Assembly (NCBI GenBank): GCA_036936605.1
Contig: JAUPFV010000001.1
Location: 245,518,925 to 245,582,924 of the forward strand
DNA length: 64,000 nt
Source: Limnanthes douglasii subsp. nivea
Taxonomy: Eukaryota > Streptophyta > Magnoliopsida > Brassicales > Limnanthaceae
Direction of reading: 5' to 3'
Position 1 is the first letter of the stretch. Each line of letters opens with the position of its first letter. The notes beneath the pieces were generated by a model. That model was not told the DNA's origin, did no database searches, and saw only the letters and a program-made list of their open reading frames with translations. Below, piece after piece: positions 56,301 to 64,000 of the stretch. The position numbers were made by a program, and so were the translations under genes.

Positions 56301-57266
56301 AACATTAAGCTTACATGGGGAAGCATTAGACATCATTCTCGTAAGTCTAGTCTGTTCAGCAAAGTGTGGAACTCCATTACTCCCAAGAAGTTTTCTTTTA
56401 CTCTCTGGAAATTTATCAAGGGTTTCATTCCCATTGATTATGTTCTTAGGAAGAGATCATTTCTTATTGTTTTTAAATGCTAGCTATGTGACGATAATGA
56501 AGATATAAACCATGTGTTTGTCAATCGTGAATTTGTTTGGTCCATCTAGAATCATTGTAGCCTTATTTTTCAAATTAAAATTGATAGATGTATGGTATTT
56601 ACTCATATTCTTAGATGTTGGTTCTGGTTTTCAAAGAAAAAATGACACATAACTCGAGTGATCCCAGCTATAATTCGATGGTCTATTTGGAAGAATAGAA
56701 ACACCTACAAGTTCAATAACACTAAGCAATCTTGTTCTTCTGTTATTAGGACTATTAACAGTGTTACAATTGGTCTTGATTCTTCTAATATATTTACTAT
56801 TAAGCACTGACATAAGGTTGAAAATGCAAGTGTTATGATGGGATGTCTGTTAAATAAGAAAAGGACTGTGAGGTACCTCGAGTGGCTCACTCCTGCTCGT
56901 GGTAGATTGAAACTAAATCTGGATGTTTCTTGCCTATCAAACGGAGAAGCTAGTGGAGGTTTCATTATTAGGAACAGCAAGGGTGAGCTGGTGATGGGGA
57001 TTGGCAAGACCTTTGGTAAACTCTCTCCTATTGCTGCTGAAACTCGTGCATTATTGGAGGGCTTGCTCTACTGCAAAATGGAGAACTCGAACCATGTAAA
57101 CATAAAATTTGATTGCATGTCGTTAATCAACATGCTCAGTGAAGCGAAGTATCCATTATTTCTCTCCTCTACTATTTCCATCTGTATGAAGCTCATTGCA
57201 TCGAGTATGAAGTTAAAGTACATTTCACGTGTCCAAAATCAGGTTGTTGATTGGACAGCAAAATGA
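53286..57266 (+). pseudogene. LINE 2 ORF2 relic: endonuclease, reverse transcriptase, zinc finger and RNase H
   Basis: Frame pieces in order: endonuclease at 53286-54000 (DWNVRGINNK, LAIEEPL, MGDYNV, then FSDHAPL near 53920); reverse transcriptase at 54565-55806, a clean 413-codon stretch (KDRDAGIDGYNITF, SSYRPISLC, LDMSKAFDIMSF, LRQGDPLSPSLF, FADDIIIFTN); a zf-RVT-like region at 56230-56600 (TLWKFIKGFIPIDYVL); and RNase H at 56835-57266 with catalytic residues (LNLDVSC, AAETRALLEGL, IKFDCMSLI, VVDWTAK). At least four breaks separate them (near 53530, 53850-54560, 55806 and 56480), so no complete enzyme results. The start at 53286 aligns with LINE 1 ORF2 (MFKALSWN versus MIRMIDWN). Confidence 0.88.
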
Positions 57267-57985
57267 ACTTTAACTTGCAAAGATAATCTTCATTTCAATC
57301 AACTCAATGCTCATGTTCATCTTCTTCCAATCATTCATCTAGAGAGCATTGGGTTGGGATACATTGATTTGGTTGAAAATTAGATATGCAAAGTTCTGTT
57401 GCCTTCTTGTTTTTTGACTTGTAGATAGCAAGTTGGAGAGCTGCTGAAGGTGAAGTCTGGTCTTTTCTTAGCTAAGGAGGTGATGTTAGCTAGCTGGAGT
57501 TTCAGTATCGTTGTTGTTGATTGGAGCTGGATGTTGATGTTCGTAATGTTGCTAAGGTTCGTGACTTTCTTCTTTGCAATAGGGGTTGTATGGCTAGAGC
57601 TGGGTGTAGAACTCTGTGTCTCATCAGTTCGGGTAGAGGTTTAGGCTCAGAATCTCCTCATCATCATCAAAAGCACTGCATCACACTCGTCTTCTTCAGC
57701 CATGAGGAACATGAGGTCGTGGCTTGATCGGCTGATAATGGGCGAGGAAGCTGTTATTGAGAAGCTAGTGGTTTTATTCTGTTTTCGTGAAAAATCTGTT
57801 GGTTAGAAAGTGCAGATTTTTCACTTTATCTTTAATTTTCCTTTTGGAGGGAAGCTTTAGCGCCTAAATTTGTATCTTGTATTTGAACAAAGGCTACTTA
57901 CCTTTTATTGACTCTTTTTTAAATCCAACTCATTTGTAGTTCTCTTATCTAGTAATAAAATTGAGTTATGATTAAAAAGAAAAAG

Positions 57986-58003
57986 TAGTAGGCGGGGATA
58001 GGA
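57986..58003. repeat. Target-site duplication, 3' side of LINE 2
   Basis: TAGTAGGCGGGGATAGGA directly after the A-rich tail; pairs with 51957-51974. Confidence 0.8.
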
Positions 58004-58258
58004 CTTTGGTAGGTGAAGAAAAGCTCGGAGCCAAACAGGAACTTGGCATTGAAAAATGTCTTTAGTTACGAGCCAAAATATGAGCCCAACTCTTTTACAC
58101 GTATCCAAGACTACAAGGCCCGTATAAATTTTCGAACCAATAAACCCCAAATTTAAAACACGCGAGGAATAAATTTTTGTGCCTTTAGTCTAAAACCCTA
58201 GCCTTCTCCATCAGTCTCCTTCGTATTCCATCGTGGTCGCCAAATTGCTCAACTTCAG

Positions 58259-58401
58259 GTGCGTATACTCGTCTAGTTTCTAGAAGCAAAAGCTTACAAT
58301 TGATTTCCTTTGCTCACTATAATTAGTTCTCCATTTTAGATTTGAAAATGTATGCATCAGTTTCCATGTAGTTTTCTTAAAATTTTCGGTAGTATTTGCA
58401 G
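58259..58401 (+). other. Intron in the 5' UTR of the gene at 58434
   Basis: Donor CTTCAG|GTGCG and acceptor ATTTGCAG|ATTTTG give a 143-bp intron with a T-rich 3' end. It would place the leader exon upstream of 58259. By-eye splice call only. Confidence 0.5.
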
Positions 58402-58433
58402 ATTTTGAGCTTTGAGCTTGTAGTATAATCGCC

Positions 58434-59609
58434 ATGACGTTGCTTGATGTGATAACGAATGCGGCAGCCAATCGTGAAGCACTCGATTTTGAGTCGGATT
58501 TCCCAATAATTCTCAACGCAGACGAGTGTCTCAAAAAGCTGAAGCCGAAATTCGAAAACTCTAATCAGGGTTCGCTTGTAAACCCTCTCAATGGTTGGAA
58601 ATTACCAGAAGCTAATACCAAAAATATTGAATTCGGCCAAAAGTTTCTTACTAAGCTAAATAGGAGGCTCAAGGACACCAATAATTTCGATAAAGATGAG
58701 TTTTTGGGAATCTTTTTAGCTTTCCTTGAAATGAGTGCTGAAAATATTGGAATTGCGATATCGTTTAATCAATCTCTTGATACGTATCCTTGTTTTTTGA
58801 TGGAAAAAGTTGGGCATTTGATGAGTAAAGAGTTGAATGGATTGGTGTTAATGTCATGTATTAGGTTTGAACTATGGGATTTAGTAGAGACTTTGCTTGT
58901 GAAGAAAACGTTTGTTTATCATTCTAAGTTAATTACTTCTCTTTTGGAAAAGAATAAACCCAATTTGGTTTGTCTTGTTGTCAATCATGCTTCGGATCTT
59001 AGATCATCTGAACTCCATTTTGTTTTGAAGTATTTTCTTTCCCCGACCAAGAAGGCTGTTGCCTCTCTGGTTAAAGTAAGGGAAGAATGGGAGAAAGAGG
59101 CAAGCTTAGCTGCCGATATGGCTAGCGATACAAGTGCGTACTCTTTGGAGAAAATTCAACTCGTAAAAGATGCTGCAATCTTGCTTATGATGGCGTACGA
59201 CGGGTTTTCAGCTTCTGAGCTTTGTCTACATTTTTTTCTAGCTCAGGGTATTGACGGAACAGTGTTATCGTCAGCTGTCCGAAAGTTAAGCGGTGGGCAG
59301 ATGATGAAGCTGGTACGTTACTTAGGGAAGTGGTTGAAGAAATACGAACGGTTTCCTCAAGCTCAACCGTGCCCTGAAGCTGCATCTATAATGCTGGAGC
59401 TATGTGACTCGGTTCCTAAATTGGAAGAAATTGTGAAATGGCTAGGGCTGATAATTGACGAGAACTTTCCTTCACTGGTGTTGGATCCTGAATTTCATGA
59501 AGAGCTTAAGTCTCTGAATGGAGCTGTGGGGTCTTTAGCTTCTGAGTCTAAACTGTGTCCTTTGATGAGTCTTGTAATCGGAAAATTGATAGTTTCTAAG
59601 CCGAACTAG
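58434..59609 (+). CDS. Conserved plant protein, 391 aa; C-terminus tentatively NOL11-like
   Basis: Uninterrupted coding exon with ATG in GCCATGACG context; the start follows a predicted 5'UTR intron. The protein is soluble-looking and mostly helical: I see no signal peptide or membrane segment. Its C-terminal 60 residues (VKWLGLIIDENFPSLVLDPE, then HEELKSLNGAVGSL) follow the pattern of the NOL11/Utp8-type nucleolar protein C-terminus (WLCLLLD.-.F.-.-.-PE). If so, it would be a subunit of the U3 snoRNP (t-UTP) complex acting in rDNA transcription and 18S processing. That assignment is inference from a remembered pattern; the length, 391 aa, is much less than full NOL11. The gene lies 0.43 kb downstream of LINE 2 and converges with TRZ1. 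Confidence 0.85.
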   Translation: MTLLDVITNAAANREALDFESDFPIILNADECLKKLKPKFENSNQGSLVNPLNGWKLPEANTKNIEFGQKFLTKLNRRLKDTNNFDKDEFLGIFLAFLEMSAENIGIAISFNQSLDTYPCFLMEKVGHLMSKELNGLVLMSCIRFELWDLVETLLVKKTFVYHSKLITSLLEKNKPNLVCLVVNHASDLRSSELHFVLKYFLSPTKKAVASLVKVREEWEKEASLAADMASDTSAYSLEKIQLVKDAAILLMMAYDGFSASELCLHFFLAQGIDGTVLSSAVRKLSGGQMMKLVRYLGKWLKKYERFPQAQPCPEAASIMLELCDSVPKLEEIVKWLGLIIDENFPSLVLDPEFHEELKSLNGAVGSLASESKLCPLMSLVIGKLIVSKPN

Positions 59610-60036
59610 GCGAATACTTATCATTGTTGTTGTTAAATTGACAAGTTTTTAGATCCCTTTGTTGTTTGATTGAACCTTGAACCCTGTTTTGATTTACTTT
59701 ATATTGGAATGGATTTTTCTTTATATTGGAATGGATTTTTCTTCACTGGTGTTGGATCCTGAATAAACCGTAATAATTCTTCACTTTTTTGTCTACTTAG
59801 AAAAATAACAGACTGAACTTTTAAACATAAACATACTTGTATTGGTTTTGGCGAACTGACATGTTTTGATGTTTTAATAGAGAGTAATATGATCTTGATT
59901 TTTCATACTACAGTTTTACATTCAACTTTGTCCAAAATAATTAAAGAAGCAGGCCGCTTGATCCTTTAGACATTATTGATTCCCTACACTTTTGGCTGCA
60001 ATGAGCCTGCATCAACTGTTCTCGATCAAAAAAGTT
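59610..60036. other. Spacer between convergent genes
   Basis: Holds both 3' UTRs. A tandem duplicated TATATTGGAATGGATTTTTCTT lies at about 59700-59740, and CTTCACTGGTGTTGGATCCTGAAT at 59742 repeats coding sequence at 59470-59493 of the upstream gene. No poly(A) signal was placed with confidence. Confidence 0.5.
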
Positions 60037-62868
60037 TTAAAATCCTGCTGTTAGTGCAAATACTCGGCCGGACAAGGGTGAAGACAGGGCAGACACAGCT
60101 TCTTGGATTTCCTAAAAGACGAAGAATCAGAATGGAAGGTCAACAATATGTGCACCACTTGAAATTGGAAAATGATATGCGATATAATATAATACCTCTG
60201 CTGTATATCGAGCTGAAAAGTGAATGAGAAGAATTGCTTTGTTCTCAAACTTGTATGCATATTTGATTATCTGAAAATATAAAATGATGTGCACAGATTT
60301 ATAACATAGTAAAAGACCTGAAGATGTCATATTGTTTCAAACGAAAAACCCATAATAACTTTGCAAATGTCCCATAACTACCATCAAAACCAACCAAATC
60401 AAATCAGAATGTCTAAAGAATTATATTCAAGGTTTACAAGAAATTCAATCAGGATTTTTTTTATCAAGAACTACTACTAATTAGAAGTTAGTTTGATTAG
60501 AGGTATGTTCATGATTAGATTTTTTGAAAAACATAGACTATAAGTATAAAGTCTATAACCTGGTATGGAGATAGTTCTGATATATTTTGTACAGTATTTT
60601 TTATGCAAAATAAACTTGAGAGTATAAATGAATAGATGAGCAAAGGTTAAGCCTTCCTATATGGGATTTACCTCAGACAAGTGAATGTGCCCATAATCTC
60701 TTGCATGCTCCACAGTTACCGCGTTATCTAAAAATGTGCTCTGCAAAAAAGAACAAGCCACATTTAAGTCAAGAGCCAAGCTACTGATTGCTATTCTACA
60801 AATGCTGACACAACAAATAAATCTCACTTCCATAACAAGAATCCTTGCTCTTAGAGCATCAAGATTAGTGTCATCGATTATAAAGTCGGACATTGTATCC
60901 CCCGTAAAGGCGATTTCAGGTTCTGTCATGGTGTAGGTAATCTGCCACACCCAGTCGCAAAGATATTAAAAATCATATGTACTCAGAATCCAAAAATGAA
61001 AAGAAATGGGCTCGAACAAATTACTAAATCAAATGGCATCCGCTAAAGGGCAGTAATGGCAAACCTCAACACCTGATGACTTCAAGTTCTTAATTTCCTT
61101 CCCAGAAAGACCATGGTACTCGTGCTTGAGTTTCTGTTTCACGGAGTATACTATATAACCCTGCAACATCTCGAATATGGTACAGTAAGAAATGGATAAG
61201 TGAATACAACAAAAAATATTACGTACGAACCAGGGTTGAATTCGGGCCAAGCCGAGCCGAATATCTAGCTATCTGAGCTCGATTCATGTTGGGGCTCAAG
61301 TCCAACTGTCTAAAGGATATATCAAGTTGCTCGACTCAAGTTTCTAATCAAAACAGAATTCAAACACGAACTCAAGCCAACTAGCATACAGAATTCTAAT
61401 GCTTATATACTAAAAAATCTTTAACTTGATTATATTATAAGAAATGTCCACCAAATTTGACAGTATTATTTCTTCTAATATATATTTCCCTCAGAGTATC
61501 TATCTTTTGAGCCAATTTATATAGAATTATTTGTTAGATTAATTATTTTATATTACCATCAGATAAAGTATACCTATAACTTGCAAGTCATGTGGAGATA
61601 TTCGAGCCTGTCTAAAAGTTCAAGCTCAAACTCAAGCTTAAAAAAGTTATCTAATTGAGCCAAGTTCTATTTAAACTGAACTCAGACTATTTATTTGGTT
61701 GTCACCCCTACAGAAAACTAATCAAGTTACCTGGCTTTGTATGACATGGTAGGTCCTAAAAGCTTTTACTTTCAGGTCCTTTCTTAAAAAAAGCTCTTCT
61801 CCTGCATCAAAAAAAGTAAAGGAATAATCACAAAAAAAACTACACTATTAACTGAAACACATAAATGGAATAAAATTTGAACACTACCTACATCCAAGCC
61901 AACAAGATTATGTATCAGCTCTGAACCATCCAATTCTCTGTGCACTTGAAAGAGTTTTTCAACTTTCTCAACTATGGAAGTAGGTACAATGATAGTTGGA
62001 GGCTTCATTCTATATAAACCCCGCGTCGCCACATACATGGGAAGTCCACCCTGACAATAATCCAGAGCCATCCAATGTATCAAAACACTAATAGGCATAA
62101 GGGTGGGTAAAATATGGTTATAGGTTGGATTATAAAATAGCCAGTCACTCCTAGATCGAACCCGGAACCGGATTTCGCCACATGGGTGTGTCCAAACCGG
62201 GTTTTGATTCATACAACCTAGCTGGTTCCAGATTGTCAAACCCAGATTGAGGAGTTATCAAAATCCAAATCTGACTGGTCTATCCATATTTCTAAACCCA
62301 CACTATCTGGATTTCGAATAGAACAATGCTATCCACAACTTCGGATCCTGAAAACTGGTTTTCTATGATTGGACAACGAACAATTCGGTCCAGGAGAAGG
62401 TTTTGATACCCCTCAATACCCATTAGCGACACACGTACTAGTTAACTAGTAATAATTTTGTATGAAGTGTTTATATAACATAGATCAAATTACCCCTAAC
62501 ATAGTCTACTTCAACTAAACAGAATACTCAGTCGTCAAAAATTGCAATGTCCGATATATAATGATTAATTAGGCATGGTAAAGTTTAGAGAGAGAGAGAA
62601 AGAGAGAGAGAGAGCTGACAATATGATCCATATGAGAGTGGGAGATGAAGAGGAAATCCTGAGAAATCGCTCGTTGAGGACATCGGCCGATATCGAACGC
62701 CAATTTGAGAGAAGGGAAGATAATACAAGTCTCTTGGCCTCCAATCGACAATCCTTCCACTGGATATCCTTCGATTTCAAGAATATGCTTCTTCTTTTTA
62801 GGGATTTTAGATCCTGTGTGTTTTTTGTCTTCTTTGATAGAACATTGAACTTCATTGCCTATATCCAT
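60037..62868 (-). CDS. TRZ1: Short-form tRNase Z (8 exons)
   Basis: Metallo-beta-lactamase-fold nuclease that cuts the 3' trailer from pre-tRNA. Exons (minus): 62868-62620, 62050-61888, 61801-61731, 61160-61065, 60941-60828, 60740-60672, 60270-60196, 60111-60037. They join to 303 codons plus TAA; every junction is GT-AG and keeps frame. Metal ligands are all present: HSHMDH at residues 77-82 (motif II, HxHxDH), His156 (RTYHVIQ), Asp208 (FTGDT), His243 in HARDYGH and His271 (LLIHFSARY). The protein ends VFALTAGF, as in Arabidopsis TRZ1 (FALTQGF). The N-terminal 30 residues (lysine-rich, KIPKKKKH) extend past the Arabidopsis form. No transit peptide is evident, so cytosol/nucleus is likely (TRZ1) rather than chloroplast (TRZ2). 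The ATG at 62868 was chosen; an upstream TTG in the same frame is not a plant start. Confidence 0.95.
61232..61714. mobile_element. Probable MITE in TRZ1 intron 3
   Basis: A GC-richer block with GGGCCAAGCCGAGCC near its left end and, at the right end, GTTGTCACCCCTACAG, whose reverse complement starts CTGTAGGGGTGACAAC. The left end CAGGGTTGAATTC is only loosely similar, so terminal repeats are weak. Plant non-autonomous elements with AGGGGTGACAA ends and a GCCGAGCC core are common. Confidence 0.4.
62095..62410. mobile_element. Interspersed repeat in TRZ1 intron 1
   Basis: GC-richer than its surroundings, repeated AAACCCGGAT/AAACCGGG motifs, non-coding. Ends GGGTGGGTAAAA and AATACCCAT are imperfect inverted repeats. 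Class not determined. Confidence 0.4.
62591..62616. repeat. (GA)n tract in TRZ1 intron 1
   Basis: Nearly pure GA dinucleotides (with one AA), adjoining the intron-1 donor side. Confidence 0.85.
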
Positions 62869-62879
62869 GATCAATGAGC

Positions 62880-64000
62880 CAACTCGATTGATCTGTTCAA
62901 GAAGACACTAAACCAAAGTAAACGGACTTGCTGATTGGGGGAAATTTTGCCGCCAACTTAAGCCTCTGTTTGGGAATTGACTTTTTATTAGACGTCTTGT
63001 ATCTTCAACTTCAGCTAGGATGGCAAGGCGCCGGGTCAGGTCAGGACATATATAATACAGTCAATATCCGCTCAATTGTGAGGTTGGATTATGTGTCAAA
63101 TAATTATGGTTGCGGCTATAATGAGATTTATTTTTTCGAAAACAATTTTTTTTTAAGATATAAAAGCCAATTTTTCCATCAAAAATCAAAATTTCAAATC
63201 TTCTTCTCCACTAATCTAGAACTGAAAAAATATTAGATTCATCTTACATGGTTTGACTTACGATTTTTCTTATAATATTGATGATTTTGCGTCGGACGAG
63301 GAGGAGCAATTGACAGACCATTTCAAAACACGAGGTAGATTTCGTTGTATTTTTAGTTCAGTAAAAACATCGCATTTATCGTGCGCTGAAAGGGATAACC
63401 CGCGAGCAAAGTCTGCGCGAAAATGCATGAATATGGACTTGTTGTTCATGTATAAATCGCGAACACATCTCGGACTTCCTCTTTGCAATTTTACCAAAAT
63501 CGCGAATGTTGTGTTTGCGATTTACACGGTAAATTTGTAGTTTAAAGTTGTGATTTTGCGCAAATTGGGTATCATGTATGCACAATTTTTGTCAATTACA
63601 TGCATAATTATGCGCAATTTAAGCAGATTTCGATATAAGTAGTTAAAATTAAACACATTTTGATATAATTACATGCCTTTTGTGGGAATCAGACCAACCG
63701 TTATATTCGATGGTCGATTACGCATAATAGTTTACTACATAACTCAACTAGTGGGGCTATGGGGGATATTTAAGGCTTGAACTCAACCAGAGAAAGTGAC
63801 ACGATTGTTAAACCCCAAGGTTACATGTAAGGACAATCGACCTAGTTGCTGACACAACTGAGCCAATACATATCGGGCCCAGTTATATCTAACTGATGAC
63901 GTGCACTACTCAACGAATTGTAAGTAATCGAGAGATATACTGTTCCCCGTCTTGTTCGTGAGAATAGAACAACTAAGCATGTTGAGCAAATAACCCCTCG
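62880..64000. other. Upstream of TRZ1, no supported gene
   Basis: Contains the TRZ1 promoter at its left end. No clear TATA box was identified on the minus strand. Around 63540-63650 short imperfect repeats of ATGCGCAATTT/GCGCAAATT occur. Frames at 62928-63236 and 63253-63540 match nothing I know. Confidence 0.4.

Larger units (their letters stand above)
51975..57985 (+). mobile_element. L1-type LINE 2, full length but decayed, plus strand
   Basis: Same plan as the minus-strand LINE at 35-41 kb, with ORF1 then ORF2 (endonuclease, reverse transcriptase, RNase H). The 3' UTR is about 0.7 kb, ending in an A-rich tail (ATTAAAAAGAAAAAG). Ends are fixed by an 18-bp target-site duplication with two mismatches. 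Many stops and frameshifts make it older than LINE 1. It ends about 430 bp before the start codon of the gene at 58434. The two LINEs are related but clearly different families by sequence. Confidence 0.9.

Noticed and set aside
62575..62877. 100-codon plus-strand frame
   Set aside because: It is the antisense of TRZ1 exon 1 and intron 1; the minus-strand metal-binding motif and splice sites support TRZ1.
63253..63585. Frames near the right end, 69-95 codons
   Set aside because: Different strands, no recognised domain, no splice or promoter support.
1..64000. tRNA, rRNA or snoRNA genes
   Set aside because: I could not confidently recognise any by eye; a covariance-model scan is the decisive test.

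Overview
The window is nuclear DNA of a eudicot plant. It is AT-rich, its genes carry short plant-type introns, and most of it is decayed plant transposable elements. I cannot name the species. Three host genes are supported. (1) On +, 29777-34899, a complete 16-exon gene for mitochondrial delta-1-pyrroline-5-carboxylate dehydrogenase (P5CDH/ALDH12A1, proline catabolism). (2) On +, 58434-59609, a single-coding-exon 391-residue protein with a 5'UTR intron; its C-terminus tentatively resembles nucleolar protein NOL11. (3) On -, 62868-60037, a complete 8-exon short-form tRNase Z (TRZ1-like, tRNA 3' processing). Genes 2 and 3 converge tail to tail, 427 bp apart. Nothing links the three into one pathway.

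Region by region. 0.9-8.6 kb: a decayed Ty3/gypsy element of the Tat type on + (gag, RT, RNase H, extra archaeal-type RNase H, integrase), then tandem repeats, then a relic antisense ORF. That ORF's 5' end carries a 98-bp tandem duplication and a perfect 112-bp palindrome. 10.7-17.8 kb: pieces of at least two more Tat-type elements on -, each with antisense-ORF debris on +. 17.9-19.2 kb: non-coding DNA with an inverted repeat and a poly(T) tract between perfect 18-bp direct repeats. 19.3-26.5 kb: a third Tat-type element on +, whose gag reading frame is joined upstream to a fragment of a poly(A)-binding-protein gene. 26.5-27.5 kb: a ~507-bp repeat twice in tandem. 28.1-29.3 kb: a ~210-bp satellite, about five copies, ending about 0.4 kb upstream of P5CDH.

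35.25-41.2 kb: a nearly intact L1-type LINE on - with poly(A) tail and target-site duplication, about 350 bp after the P5CDH stop codon. 42.7-44.75 kb: a degenerate 0.7-0.85 kb tandem repeat. 48.0-48.6 kb: the end of an LTR followed by a tRNA-iMet primer-binding site, with no element body. 49.2-51.1 kb: a broken Mutator-like transposase on -. 51.96-58.0 kb: a second, older LINE of the same class on +, bounded by an 18-bp target-site duplication and ending about 0.4 kb before the start codon of the 391-residue protein gene.

I saw no bacterial-type features (operons, CRISPR, riboswitches) and could not confidently place any tRNA or rRNA gene by eye. No clearly new biological system is apparent. 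The most unusual items are the 112-bp palindrome, the PABP-gag chimeric frame, the GC-AG intron of P5CDH, the LINE ORF1/ORF2 overlap, and the antisense ORF repeated across several Tat-type elements.
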